Shown here: piece after piece, positions 45,000 to 54,970 of the stretch
Position numbering within the stretch: position 1 is the first letter of the stretch
How the letters are laid out: each line of letters begins with the position of its first letter
Assembly: GCA_964276235.1 (NCBI GenBank)
Contig: CAXYEK010000001.1
Coordinates: 248,001-312,000, forward strand
Direction: 5' to 3'
Source of the DNA: SCGC-AAA076-P13 sp964276235
GTDB lineage: Bacteria > Pseudomonadota > Gammaproteobacteria > Magnimaribacterales > D2472
Length of the DNA: 64,000 nt
Translations under genes and position numbers: made by a program
The notes under the pieces: generated by a model
Seen by the model: the letters and a program-made list of their open reading frames with translations, nothing else
Databases searched by the model: none
Told to the model about the DNA's origin: nothing

Positions 45000-46001
45000 A
45001 AATTAATTACTACTTTTCCTTTAGCTTTTCTGTTTGCGAGATGAGCTATAGCATCTGCTGATGTATCTAATGTAAATTTATCAGAAGTTTGTGGATTAAT
45101 TTTACCTTGAGAAAATAGATTAAATAATTCATCAAAGTTTTTTAGATTTTCTGCAGCAAACATGGCTACCCAAGCACCCCAGAAAACTCCAACAATTTGA
45201 CACCCTTTTAAGAGGGTCAAGTTTAGAGGCATTTTAGGAATTTGATCAGCGCCTGCAGCAAACCCAATCACTAGATATCTTCCATCCCACGCAATTGATC
45301 TCAAACATGGTTCTGCATAGCTTCCGCCAACAGGGTCATAGATAACATTTGGTCCTAAACCACCTGTTAGCTCTTTAATTTTGTTGGAAAGTTCTTTTTG
45401 TTGATCTCTATCCAGATTGCCTGAAGGGTATATAAAAGCTTCATCAGCTCCATTGGCTATACATATATCTATTTTTTCTTGTGTAGATGCTGCTGCAATT
45501 ACTTTTGCTCCCATAGCTTTGCCAAGTTGGATAGTTGCTAGACCAACTCCTCCTGATGCTCCTAGAACTAATAAGGTTTCACCCGGTTGAATATTGGCTC
45601 TTTGTTTCAACGCATATATTGATGTGCCATATGTTACAGAAAGAGCTGCAGCAACTTCATAGTCCATACCCTCAGGAATTGGCCTTAATGTTGACTGATG
45701 AGTAAGTATTTTTTCTGCTATGCCACCAATCATACTGGCAGTAATAACTTTATCGCCAACTTTATAATCTGTTACTCCTTCGCCGACTTCTGATATTACT
45801 CCAGCAGATTCGCCGCCTGGCGTAAAAGGAAGAGGAGGTTGGAACTGATATAGCCCTTGAATCATTAATACATCTGGAAAATTAACACTAGCAGATCTCA
45901 CATCAATAATAACGTGCTCAGCCAGCTATGACTGGATCATCAATTTCATTAACTGATAGTTTTTCTGGCCCACCTAGTTCAGTACATTGTAAAGCTTTCA
46001 T
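44996..46001 (-). CDS. Zinc-less quinone oxidoreductase, MDR family (one frameshift)
   Basis: A medium-chain dehydrogenase/reductase of the NADPH:quinone oxidoreductase type. The start is ATG 46001 (MKALQCTELGGPEKLSVNEI). A one-base insertion near 45925-45932 stops this frame after about 28 residues. Correction links it to EHVIIDVRSASVNFPDVLMIQG and the rest. The cofactor fold shows LLVLGASGGVGLATIQLGKA. No zinc-ligand cysteines are seen. Joined length about 334. It reduces quinones or similar carbonyls; substrate unknown. Related qor genes occur near hemF in pseudomonads. Confidence 0.88.
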
Positions 46002-46013
46002 TAGTTTCCCTAT

Positions 46014-47507
46014 TTATATCTGTTTGTTATAAGAGTGCATGAAGGAATCTATATCACCAACAGCCTCTTTTTGAATTTTATCAAACTTTTGCAAAGATTC
46101 CTCAGCTTCTTTTTCAAATATTTGTAGATCTATATCTTTGTATGAACTTAATTTTTTAAAATTCTCTTTTGCTTTTGCAATTCCAGTTTCATGAAAAGTT
46201 AGATCAGCATTAAATATATTTGTTTTATTTGTTATTTCTTTTACAGCCTCTATGTATCTTTTATCATTCATAGCTTCTGCAATAAATCTTAATTCATTAA
46301 TTAGATTAGTTCTGGCCTCTTGAAGAGGACATTCAGAGTCTTTGTAAATAATTTTTGTATTTAGATTTCTACCATTTTTTATGGTTTGAGCATCATTACT
46401 TTCAATTATAGCTTTTTCTTCGTTATTCATTTCCGGACTAGAATTTATTAAACAATGCATAAGAATTAAATCAATAATTCTCATCTGGTTTTTTGATATG
46501 CCTGTAACTTCGTCAGGAGAAAGATCTATGCCTCTTACCTCAACATACTTGATACCTTCATCTTTTAAAAGTTGATAGGGCCTCTTGCCTGAGTCACCAG
46601 CCCTTTTAGGCCTAATGCAATCGTATAGCTCATTTTCAATTTGAAGTATTCCATTTGAGATCTGATGATATTCGTCATTCGAATCTTTTAATCCTAAAGA
46701 TGCAAACTCTGGATACGGATTGATGATAGCTTGTCTCACCTCTTCTAGAAAATTATCTAGGTTGTTATATTTTATATTAAGATTTTTTTGTGCCTTACTT
46801 TGATAGCCTATTTCACTCATCCTCAAAGAAGTTGCATCTTTATGATATAAATCTGACTCATTGAGAAAATTCAAATCATTTTCCCTTCCTGCAACAAATG
46901 ACTTATCTACGATTGGTGAACTGCCAAACTCAGACAAGACAAACCAAAATACCCTTTTAAAATTTCTAATTAGACCAAGATAGAGATTATCTACCTCTTT
47001 CTGTGAGTGAGGTCCGATAAGTTCTTCGATAGAAGATTCTGATAAAGAAAAATTATAATGAATGCCTGAAACGCATTGCATAGTCTTACCATATCTCACA
47101 GTAAGGCCTTTTCTATAAATATGCTTTAACTTACCCATATTGCTATCAGAGTATGTTGCTATATTAATTTTTGATTCATCCTCAATTCTTGGTGGCATCG
47201 AATAAGGCCATAGCATTTCTTCATCATCTAGATTATTACTAATAAAAATGTGAAGCTTGAGAAGATAATCATAAAGGCTTTCAATATCATTAAATACAGG
47301 CGTAACAATTTCAACAAGCGCCTCTGCAAAGTCTGTTGTTATTGAAGGATTTGTAAACGAAGACCCAAGAGACTTAGGGTGTGATTTCTCTGAAATGAAG
47401 CCTTGTTTATTAATTCTTAAAGACTCTTTCTCAATACCTCTCTCTATTTGTAAATCTTGAAAGAAGCCTTGTTCTTTGAGTTCTGCTATTTTTTTGTGGA
47501 ATTCCAC
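46014..47507 (-). CDS. gshA: Glutamate--cysteine ligase
   Basis: A 497-residue type 1 (gammaproteobacterial) glutamate-cysteine ligase, the first step of glutathione synthesis. Signature segments are GIEKESLRINKQGFIS, FVAGRENDLNFLNE, LRMSEIGYQSKAQ and YVEVRGIDLSPDEVTGIS. The length is close to E. coli (518). It starts eight bases after the pckA stop, so the two are likely co-transcribed. The gshB partner is not in the window. Confidence 0.95.
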   Translation of the reverse strand: MEFHKKIAELKEQGFFQDLQIERGIEKESLRINKQGFISEKSHPKSLGSSFTNPSITTDFAEALVEIVTPVFNDIESLYDYLLKLHIFISNNLDDEEMLWPYSMPPRIEDESKINIATYSDSNMGKLKHIYRKGLTVRYGKTMQCVSGIHYNFSLSESSIEELIGPHSQKEVDNLYLGLIRNFKRVFWFVLSEFGSSPIVDKSFVAGRENDLNFLNESDLYHKDATSLRMSEIGYQSKAQKNLNIKYNNLDNFLEEVRQAIINPYPEFASLGLKDSNDEYHQISNGILQIENELYDCIRPKRAGDSGKRPYQLLKDEGIKYVEVRGIDLSPDEVTGISKNQMRIIDLILMHCLINSSPEMNNEEKAIIESNDAQTIKNGRNLNTKIIYKDSECPLQEARTNLINELRFIAEAMNDKRYIEAVKEITNKTNIFNADLTFHETGIAKAKENFKKLSSYKDIDLQIFEKEAEESLQKFDKIQKEAVGDIDSFMHSYNKQI

Positions 47508-47515
47508 TATAGGCT

Positions 47516-49060
47516 CTATATCTTTGGTCCTGCAGCAACAATTTCTGGGCTGACATCAAACTTGTTAAAATTATCTTGGAATTTATTAATAAGCTCATCG
47601 AGATATTTTTTATACTCTTCTTTATCTTCCCATGTTTCAACAGGATTTAATAAAGCGGAGTCAACCCCATCAACAGAAACAGGAACTTCAAGATTTAATC
47701 CAGGGACATGCTGAGTTTGAACATCATTTAATTCACCATTTTGAATTGCGTTAACGACCCTTCTAGTTGTTGGTATATTAAATCTAGAGCCAACGCCATA
47801 AGGTCCACCAGTCCAACCCGTATTAACTAAGAATACTTTAGCACCGTTTGCTTCTACTCTTTTCATTAGTAAATCTGCATAAACTCCAGCTGGCCTTGGA
47901 AAAAATGGAGCACCAAAACACGTTGAAAAAGTTGATGCAATAGATGAACTAGAGCCCATTTCTGTTGAGCCAACTTTTGCGGTATAGCCGCTTAAGAAAT
48001 GATACGCCGCCGCTTCTTTTGAAAGAATAGAAACGGGAGGCAGTAATCCTGTTAGATCACAAGTTAAGAAAATTACAGTTTCTGCTTCTCCAGCAGCATT
48101 CCCATCAATAGCGTTATCTACATGAGATCTTGGATAACAACATCTTCCATTTTCTGATAAGGACGTATTAGCATAATCTGGAGTATTAGACTCATCTAAA
48201 AATACATTTTCAATTACACTACCGTGTTTGATAGCTTTAAAAATAACTGGCTCATTTTCTAATGATAAGTCTATGGTTTTTGCGTAACACCCGCCTTCAA
48301 AATTAAAGACAGAATTTGGAGCCCAACCATGTTCATCATCACCAATTAAAGAACAACTTGGATCTGCAGAAAGAGTTGTTTTGCCTGTTCCAGATAGACC
48401 AAAGAAAAGAGCTACTTTTCCATCTGCATTAACATTAGCAGAGCAATGCATCGGAAGGACATCTTTTTCAGGTAGCAAGAAGTTCTGTGCTGAGAACATT
48501 GATTTTTTCATTTCCCCCGCATACTTCATTCCAGCAATTAGAACCTTTCTTTTTGCAAAATTAAGAATTACACAGCCATCAGAGTTTGTTCCATCCTCAG
48601 CTGGGTTGCATTCATAATTTGCTGCAGAAAGTATCTCCCATTCTTGTTTATGTGCAGGATTAAATACATTAGGCACAACAAATATTAGTCGAGAAAATAA
48701 ACCATGCCATGCAGTTTCTGTAGTTACTTTTACTGGCAAGTAATGATCTTCATGTGACCCCACGTGAACCATCGAGACATATCTGTCTTTTTCTGCCATG
48801 TAAGATTCAACTTTATCCCATAAAGCATCAAATTTATTTTCATCAAAAGGCTTATTAACATCGCCCCAATCAATAAGATCAGACGATCCAGGTTCTTGAA
48901 CTATAAATCTATCATTAGGACTTCTGCCCGTTCTCTCACCTGTATTAGCAGCAAAAGCTCCATTGCTTGCCAAAACACCTTCATTATTTTCTACCGCCTT
49001 TGCAATAAGCTCTTCAGTAGATAATTCATGCGCTTGAGATGTTGTATTCATTTCATTCAT
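47516..49060 (-). CDS. pckA: Phosphoenolpyruvate carboxykinase (ATP)
   Basis: A 514-residue gluconeogenic enzyme converting oxaloacetate and ATP to phosphoenolpyruvate. It has GRSPNDRFIVQEPGS, the kinase-1 loop FFGLSGTGKTTLSADPS, the metal site LIGDDEHGW, and YPRSHVDNAIDG. All catalytic residues look intact. The ATP-type enzyme is the common form in gammaproteobacteria and signals growth on amino acids or organic acids. The upstream 140-base gap has no other gene. Confidence 0.97.
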   Translation of the reverse strand: MNEMNTTSQAHELSTEELIAKAVENNEGVLASNGAFAANTGERTGRSPNDRFIVQEPGSSDLIDWGDVNKPFDENKFDALWDKVESYMAEKDRYVSMVHVGSHEDHYLPVKVTTETAWHGLFSRLIFVVPNVFNPAHKQEWEILSAANYECNPAEDGTNSDGCVILNFAKRKVLIAGMKYAGEMKKSMFSAQNFLLPEKDVLPMHCSANVNADGKVALFFGLSGTGKTTLSADPSCSLIGDDEHGWAPNSVFNFEGGCYAKTIDLSLENEPVIFKAIKHGSVIENVFLDESNTPDYANTSLSENGRCCYPRSHVDNAIDGNAAGEAETVIFLTCDLTGLLPPVSILSKEAAAYHFLSGYTAKVGSTEMGSSSSIASTFSTCFGAPFFPRPAGVYADLLMKRVEANGAKVFLVNTGWTGGPYGVGSRFNIPTTRRVVNAIQNGELNDVQTQHVPGLNLEVPVSVDGVDSALLNPVETWEDKEEYKKYLDELINKFQDNFNKFDVSPEIVAAGPKI

Positions 49061-49200
49061 AATTTGTGTTGCAAAGACATTATAAGTTTATTGTAGTGAC
49101 TAGAGTATATCTGTAGTGAATAAAGTCAATTATCTCTGTGATTCCTTTAAAAGGCTATATTATAGGTATTTAAGCTTGTAGTTTTATTACAATAATTGAA

Positions 49201-49716
49201 TTATCTACCTTTTATTAGCTTAATACCTGTTAACAAAAGGAAAGTAATAAAAAATATAAAACCCCATTCTGCAAAGTTAAAAATAAATCTCCAATTTTCT
49301 GCAGCACATGTAGGGCCGCCTTGATAAGCATTAGAAATACCACCAATCAACCCAAAATATTCTATTTGAGTACTTAAAGGCATCCCACAGCCCATTGAAA
49401 GATTGGCAATTTCCTCTGGACTAAGATTTTGAAGATAAATTTGTTTTCCTGTTACAGCGATTCCTGATAACGAAGATAGAACGATAAGTAGTTTATTAAA
49501 TCTATAAAGTTTATTTGTTAGTACTCCCATAAATGATATGAAAGCAATTAAACCAAAAGCATATCTTGTCATTATGCACATTGGACAAGCCTCTAGCCCC
49601 AAAAAATTGTCCATAAAAATAGCTAATAAAATAATTAAAACAGCGCTTAAACAGGACGCTATTTCAAAATAGTTTTGATAAACTGTTTTTATAAAACTTA
49701 TTAGATGTTTGAACAT
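49201..49716 (-). CDS. dsbB: Disulfide bond formation protein DsbB
   Basis: An inner-membrane protein that reoxidises DsbA and passes electrons to quinone. I favour the ATG at 49716 (MFKHLISFIKTVYQNY), giving about 171 residues; a longer frame reaches 49761. Four helices are predicted. The first periplasmic cysteine pair is CPMC (family CVLC) and the second pair is split between SMGCGMPLS and PTCAAENWRF. Its partner dsbA lies at 54334. Confidence 0.92.
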   Translation of the reverse strand: MFKHLISFIKTVYQNYFEIASCLSAVLIILLAIFMDNFLGLEACPMCIMTRYAFGLIAFISFMGVLTNKLYRFNKLLIVLSSLSGIAVTGKQIYLQNLSPEEIANLSMGCGMPLSTQIEYFGLIGGISNAYQGGPTCAAENWRFIFNFAEWGFIFFITFLLLTGIKLIKGR

Positions 49717-49788
49717 AATTACGTATTTTTTCTTTATATAGTATAGAAAAAACTCATGCATAATACATCTAAGTAATTAAAATTTAAT

Positions 49789-52515
49789 ATGAAAGACAGA
49801 ATTTTTATAATTGACGGATCGTCATATTTATATCGTGCATATCATGCAATGCCTCCACTTACGACATCTTCTGGTCAGCCTACTGGAGCAATTAAGGGAG
49901 TAACAAACATGTTAATGACTCTCAAAAAAGATAGCGAAGGCTCACCGATTGTTGTGATATTTGATGCCAAAGGCAAAACTTTTAGAAATGACATTTATAA
50001 AGAATATAAGGCAAATAGACCACCAATGCCGGATGACCTTCGAGAACAACTAGTCCCATTAAAAGACATTTGTAGAGCAATAGGATTTCCTTTAATAGAA
50101 ATAGAGGGTGTTGAAGCTGATGATGTTATTGCAACGGTTGTGAAAACAGCAAAGCAAAAAAAATATAAAACGGTTATTTCGTCACTTGATAAAGACTTGA
50201 TGCAGTTAGTAGAAGACCCAGTTTCAACAATCATGAATACAATGACTCACCAAATTTTTAATGAAGAAAAGGTATTTGAAAAATTTGGAGTTATGCCAAA
50301 TCAAATAAGAGATATGCTAGCTTTGGTTGGAGATACTTCAGACAACATTCCTGGTGTTCCAAAAGTAGGTCAAAAGACTGCAGCAAAATGGTTGAATGAA
50401 TATGGAAATCTCGAAGGAGTTAAATCTAATGCTGATTCTATAAAAGGTGTTGTTGGCGAAAATCTAAGAAGCTCACTTGATGATTTAGATAGAAATGTTG
50501 AGCTTGTATCTTTAAAAGAAGATGTAGAAATTGGTGTTAGTTTTGAGAGTCTTCTTGAGCTTAACGGAGATGAAGAAAAATTAGCTGAAATTTTTTCTGA
50601 GCTTGAATTTAAGCCTATGAAAGGCAGTACCAAAAAGCCCCAAACTAATGATGAAAATAAAAATTTAAATCAGAATGCAGAGAAGCCTACTGAAACAAAA
50701 AAAATAGACAGCAATTATGAGACTATTCTGACACAAAAAGATATGAAGATATGGGCAAAAAAACTAGATGACTGTAAGGTTTTTGCAATTGATACAGAGA
50801 CCGACTCTCTTGATACTGTAACAGCTAACTTAGTTGGGATATCTCTTTCTGATAAAGAAGGAGAGGGTTGCTATTTGCCTATTGGGCATCAATACGAAGG
50901 CTGTCCCAAACAATTAGATCTCAAATCAGTTGTTGATATTATTGGTTCTTCAGTAGAAAAAAATAGACACAAGGCTGTAGGCCAAAATCTTAAATTTGAT
51001 ATCCCAATTCTTTCGAGGCATGGCATTGCTCTTGATAGTTTTCATGGCGATACCATGTTGATGTCATATGTTTTAAATAGTACAGCCACAAGGCATGGAA
51101 TGGATAAGTTGGCCATGTATTACCTAAATTATGAAACTATTAAATATAGTGATGTCACCGGAACAGCATCTAAGCAAATTAATTTCTCAGCCGTAGAGAT
51201 TGATGTTGCATCTCATTATGCTGCTGAGGATGCAGATATTACTTTAAGACTTTTCAATAAACTAGATTCACTGTTAGTAGAAAAGCCGATACAAAAAAAA
51301 CTTTTACAAGATATAGAGTATCCACTAGTTCATGTTCTTTCGCGCGTTGAGCAAAATGGTGCAAAGATAGATAAAAATAAACTTTCAGATCATTCAATAG
51401 AACTTTCTGAAAAGATAGAAAAGCTATCAAGTGAAGCATTTAAAATAGCTGGAGAAGAATTTAATTTAGATTCACCCAAACAACTCCTAGAAGTTTTATA
51501 TGAAAAATTAAAACTACCTATTTTAAAGAAAACTCCAAAAGGACAACCTTCAACAAATGAAGAAACCCTCCAAAGGCTATCAGAGGAATACGAACTCCCA
51601 AAAATAATTCTTCAATACAGGACCCTAGCAAAGTTAAAATCTACCTATACTGATAGTTTAATAAGAATAGAAAACCCTAAAACTGAAAGAATTCATACTT
51701 CATACCAGCAAGCAGTAACTTCTACGGGAAGGCTTTCATCAACCGAGCCGAATCTTCAAAATATACCTATTAAGACTGCCGAAGGTAGAAGAATAAGAGA
51801 GGCTTTTGTTCCTGATACAGGCAATATCCTTATCTCAGCTGATTACTCACAAATAGAGTTAAGAATTATGGCTCATCTTTCTAAAGACAAAAATTTAACG
51901 CATGCTTTTAATAATAATCTAGATGTTCATTCAGCTACTGCGGCAGAAGTCTTTGGGGTAAGTCTAGATGATGTTACCCAAGATCACAGAAGAAGTGCTA
52001 AGGCGATTAATTTTGGACTCATGTATGGAATGTCCGCATTTGGCCTTACAAGGCAATTAGACATTCCAAGAGCAGAGGCGCAAAAATACCTTGATACTTA
52101 TTTTGAAAGATACACAGGTGTTAAAGATTATATGGAAAATATCAAGGCTCAAGCAAAAGAAGATATGTATGTTGAGACCATTATGGGCAGAAGACTTTAT
52201 CTAAATGAAATCAATGCTGCTAATGGATTAAGAAGACAGGCTGCAGAAAGAGCTGCAATTAATGCACCTCTTCAAGGTTCGGCTGCAGATATAATCAAAA
52301 AGGCCATGATAGACATAGACGCATTTTTAAATGAAGAGATGCCTGAGGTAAAAATGATCATGCAAGTTCATGATGAATTAATATTTGAAACACCCAAGAA
52401 GAATGCTGAAGAGGTAATGTCAACTATGAAAGATATGATGGAAAAAGCAGTTAAGTTAGATATCCCACTGATAGCCGAGGCAGCCATAGGAGCCAATTGG
52501 AATGAAGCTCACTAA
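49789..52515 (+). CDS. polA: DNA polymerase I
   Basis: A 908-residue polymerase for Okazaki processing and repair. Residues 1-290 form the 5' nuclease (IDGSSYLYRAYHAMPPLTTSSG, EADDVIATV, GDTSDNIPGVPKVGQKTA). A 3'-5' exonuclease domain follows with an intact catalytic FAIDTETDSL near residue 335, so it should proofread. Polymerase motif A is ISADYSQIELRIMAHLS, motif B RSAKAINFGLMYGMSAFGL and motif C MQVHDELIFE. Length is near E. coli (928). Its stop overlaps the convergent Coq4-like gene stop by four bases. Confidence 0.97.
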   Translation: MKDRIFIIDGSSYLYRAYHAMPPLTTSSGQPTGAIKGVTNMLMTLKKDSEGSPIVVIFDAKGKTFRNDIYKEYKANRPPMPDDLREQLVPLKDICRAIGFPLIEIEGVEADDVIATVVKTAKQKKYKTVISSLDKDLMQLVEDPVSTIMNTMTHQIFNEEKVFEKFGVMPNQIRDMLALVGDTSDNIPGVPKVGQKTAAKWLNEYGNLEGVKSNADSIKGVVGENLRSSLDDLDRNVELVSLKEDVEIGVSFESLLELNGDEEKLAEIFSELEFKPMKGSTKKPQTNDENKNLNQNAEKPTETKKIDSNYETILTQKDMKIWAKKLDDCKVFAIDTETDSLDTVTANLVGISLSDKEGEGCYLPIGHQYEGCPKQLDLKSVVDIIGSSVEKNRHKAVGQNLKFDIPILSRHGIALDSFHGDTMLMSYVLNSTATRHGMDKLAMYYLNYETIKYSDVTGTASKQINFSAVEIDVASHYAAEDADITLRLFNKLDSLLVEKPIQKKLLQDIEYPLVHVLSRVEQNGAKIDKNKLSDHSIELSEKIEKLSSEAFKIAGEEFNLDSPKQLLEVLYEKLKLPILKKTPKGQPSTNEETLQRLSEEYELPKIILQYRTLAKLKSTYTDSLIRIENPKTERIHTSYQQAVTSTGRLSSTEPNLQNIPIKTAEGRRIREAFVPDTGNILISADYSQIELRIMAHLSKDKNLTHAFNNNLDVHSATAAEVFGVSLDDVTQDHRRSAKAINFGLMYGMSAFGLTRQLDIPRAEAQKYLDTYFERYTGVKDYMENIKAQAKEDMYVETIMGRRLYLNEINAANGLRRQAAERAAINAPLQGSAADIIKKAMIDIDAFLNEEMPEVKMIMQVHDELIFETPKKNAEEVMSTMKDMMEKAVKLDIPLIAEAAIGANWNEAH

Positions 52516-53033
52516 TTATTTATAGAGCCTGACCACTTTGTTGGTAAATAATTCATTTCCTCATCAAGAAGAATTTTTATTCCATGAGCTTTTCTTAAAT
52601 CAGATATTTTCATATTCATATATTCGTCTGGCATTTTAAAGGGCCATTTCTTCTTCATCTTAAAAGTTCTGAAGATTACATTCCTTTTAATTGCTCCAAG
52701 TTTCCAATAAAGCTTTACAAAACCCATGAACCCAAATTCTTTAAATAATCTTTTTTGAAGTTCTGTTATCTGTGGTAGTTTTGAATATCCTAATAAATAC
52801 TTCCATTTAAATTTACTACCCCATAATACCCAGGTATCTAGAATAGCTTCTTGTTCAATAGATATATCTAAACCAAAAATAACATGTGTAGAATCATGGT
52901 CCCTTAGTAAGGTGCCTGATTTTTCATTATCTTTGAACACTTCTTTAGAATCTGGAAAAGAATTGTAATAACAATCTAAACCTTGGGCTAAGGTGAGTTC
53001 GCAGTCTTGTTTTTGATATTCAAGCATTAACAA
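52512..53033 (-). CDS. Coq4-like protein (ubiquinone biosynthesis family)
   Basis: A 173-residue protein with the motif HDSTH at residues 46-50, and Glu62 exactly eleven residues beyond the second histidine. This HDxxH-x11-E pattern is the zinc/active-site motif of the COQ4 family, in which the protein takes part in coenzyme Q synthesis in mitochondria and some bacteria. The remainder is aromatic- and lysine-rich, and no signal peptide is evident. Canonical bacterial Q pathways do not require it. It overlaps the start of engB by seven bases and is co-transcribed with it. Function here is inference from the motif. Confidence 0.65.
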   Translation of the reverse strand: MLMLEYQKQDCELTLAQGLDCYYNSFPDSKEVFKDNEKSGTLLRDHDSTHVIFGLDISIEQEAILDTWVLWGSKFKWKYLLGYSKLPQITELQKRLFKEFGFMGFVKLYWKLGAIKRNVIFRTFKMKKKWPFKMPDEYMNMKISDLRKAHGIKILLDEEMNYLPTKWSGSINN

Positions 53034-53605
53034 AATTCTAATATAGCCCTTGCAAGCTTGTCAAAACCAACAATATCCTTTGAAGAAACAGCTACAGCTT
53101 CACAATCTTGCATTTGCCTATTAACAGCTGCAATAGCTTTAGCCTTTTGATTATTAGATAGCTTATCGCTCTTAGTTAAGACAGGAATAAAAGCAACATC
53201 AGAACTATTACATAAATCAATCATGTCTCTGTCGCTATCCTTAAGTGGGTGCCTAATGTCCATAAAAATCAGAACAGCTTTAAAAGATTGTCGTTTTGCA
53301 AAATATTCCTCCAAAAGAGGCGCCCAATCCTTTCTTTTATGAAAGCTAGATTTAGCAAACCCATATCCAGGCAAGTCTACAAATTTTAAAGATTCGTTAA
53401 CTCTAAAGTAGTTTATTTCTGTTGTTCTCCCTGGAGTCTTACTTATTCGAGCAAGTTTAGGGTTTTCAGTCATCGCATTTAAGGCACTTGATTTGCCTGC
53501 ATTAGATCTTCCAGCCAATAAAATTTCTACACCTTCATCCTCAGGAAGGTTCTTAAACTTGGTCACTCCAAGCATAAATTCGGATTCTTTAAAAAGGTTT
53601 TTCAT
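53027..53605 (-). CDS. engB: Ribosome biogenesis GTP-binding protein EngB/YsxC
   Basis: A 192-residue small GTPase needed for 50S assembly. G1 is LLAGRSNAGKSSALNAM, G2 is SKTPGRTTEINYF, G3 is FVDLPGYGFAK, G4 is LTKSDKLS, and the segment VAVSSKDIVGFDKL contains G5. Length is normal (E. coli 210). Its place beside polA and cytochrome c4 is conserved in pseudomonads. Confidence 0.95.
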   Translation of the reverse strand: MKNLFKESEFMLGVTKFKNLPEDEGVEILLAGRSNAGKSSALNAMTENPKLARISKTPGRTTEINYFRVNESLKFVDLPGYGFAKSSFHKRKDWAPLLEEYFAKRQSFKAVLIFMDIRHPLKDSDRDMIDLCNSSDVAFIPVLTKSDKLSNNQKAKAIAAVNRQMQDCEAVAVSSKDIVGFDKLARAILEFC

Positions 53606-53671
53606 TTAATCGTTTATATCATACCAACCTATGTTTATAATACACATCACTAAGACACACTTAATAAATTT

Positions 53672-54337
53672 ATGAAATCATTTTTGGTATTCATTGCATC
53701 ATTTAGCTTAATATTTTCTATTAATGCTGCTGAAAAATCTGCAGGCGCAGAAGACATGCCTCAAGGCTTTATATCCGGCGATGCAACAAAGGGCTCTGCC
53801 TTGGTTGGTGTGTGTGCGTCATGTCACGGTGTTGATGGAAATAGTATCAGCTCAGATTGGCCAAAGCTAGCAGGACAAAATCAAAGATATCTTTATGAAC
53901 AACTTCAATATTTTAAAGATGGTGAAAGAAATAATGCATTAATGATGTCAGTCATCCCATATCTTCAGGCACTGCAAGATAGTGATATATTAGATATAGC
54001 AGCCTTTTATGAGTCTTTAGAAATGTCTGGTGGTCAAGCAAGAAATGATGAGGAGCTTTTAGAATTAGGTGCAACTTTATACAGATTTGGAAATATGAAA
54101 AAAGGTATTCCAGCATGCACTGCATGCCATTCAGTTTATGGTCAAGGAAATAGCTTAGCTGGATATCCAGCTATTGCAGGACAGCAAGTTGGGTATTTAA
54201 CTTCAACCCTCAAAGCTTACAGATCAAAAGAAAGAAATTCGGGTGAGCAGGCGCTTGTTATGCAATCGATAGCTCAAAATTTAAGCGACCAGGAAATAGA
54301 CGCCCTGGCTAACTATATGCATGGACTCTACAAATGA
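53672..54337 (+). CDS. Dihaem cytochrome c4
   Basis: A 221-residue periplasmic electron carrier with a signal peptide (FLVFIASFSLIFSINAA). Two cytochrome c folds carry haem motifs CASCHG (near residue 49) and CTACHS (near 150). Distal methionines occur in NALMMSVIP and QALVMQSIA. Cytochrome c4 gives electrons to terminal oxidases, here probably to the cytochrome c domain of CoxB. It diverges from engB, and the dsbA start overlaps its stop by three bases. Confidence 0.95.
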   Translation: MKSFLVFIASFSLIFSINAAEKSAGAEDMPQGFISGDATKGSALVGVCASCHGVDGNSISSDWPKLAGQNQRYLYEQLQYFKDGERNNALMMSVIPYLQALQDSDILDIAAFYESLEMSGGQARNDEELLELGATLYRFGNMKKGIPACTACHSVYGQGNSLAGYPAIAGQQVGYLTSTLKAYRSKERNSGEQALVMQSIAQNLSDQEIDALANYMHGLYK

Positions 54338-54958
54338 ATCATTTATTAAAAAACTTATCTAAACTTTTCTTAATTTGTTTTCTTTCAATATCAGTTAGCG
54401 CTGAGTATAAACTTGGAAGAGACTATAGACTTGTAGACAACCCACTCCCTAGTAACAAGAGATGGTGTTGTTGAGGTTACAGAGTCGTTTTGGTATGGAT
54501 GCGCTCACTGTTATTCATTTGAACCTGCAATTAATAACTGGAAGTCTAAACTCTCTGATGATGTTAAATTCTCAAAAATGCCAATAACTTGGGGTGCTAT
54601 TCATCAGTTACATGCATCTCTTTATTACACTATAGAAGCTCTTAAGCTTGATCCATCTACTCATTCAGCAGTATTTGTAACAATACATAAGGAAGGAAAT
54701 TTTTTACAAAATCCAAAAGCAATCCAAAAGTTTCTTTCAAACTTTGGCGTTGCTCCTGAAGTAACAAGCTCCTATTTGAATTCTTTTGGTGTAAAACAAA
54801 AAGTTAATAAAGGAATTAAATACGCTAGACAGCTAAAAGTAGCCTCAGTTCCTATGGTAATTGTTGACGGAACTTATGTTATTGAAAGTAAAAGATCATT
54901 TGAAGAAATGTTAAAGGTGGTTGATCACGTTATCGAACTCCAAAGACCAAATTCATAG
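54334..54958 (+). CDS. dsbA: Thiol:disulfide interchange protein DsbA (one frameshift)
   Basis: A periplasmic oxidase that makes disulfide bonds in exported proteins. The start at ATG 54334 overlaps the cytochrome c4 stop. A signal peptide (LFLICFLSISVSA) leads to YKLGRDYRLV. One surplus base near 54456-54464 stops the frame after PLPSNKRW; correction gives DGVVEVTESFWYGCAHCYSF. The active site therefore reads CAHC instead of the usual CPHC. The cis-proline loop is VASVPMVIVDG. Joined length about 207 residues. DsbB lies about 5 kb upstream. Confidence 0.9.
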
Positions 54959-54970
54959 GAATCTGTAAAT

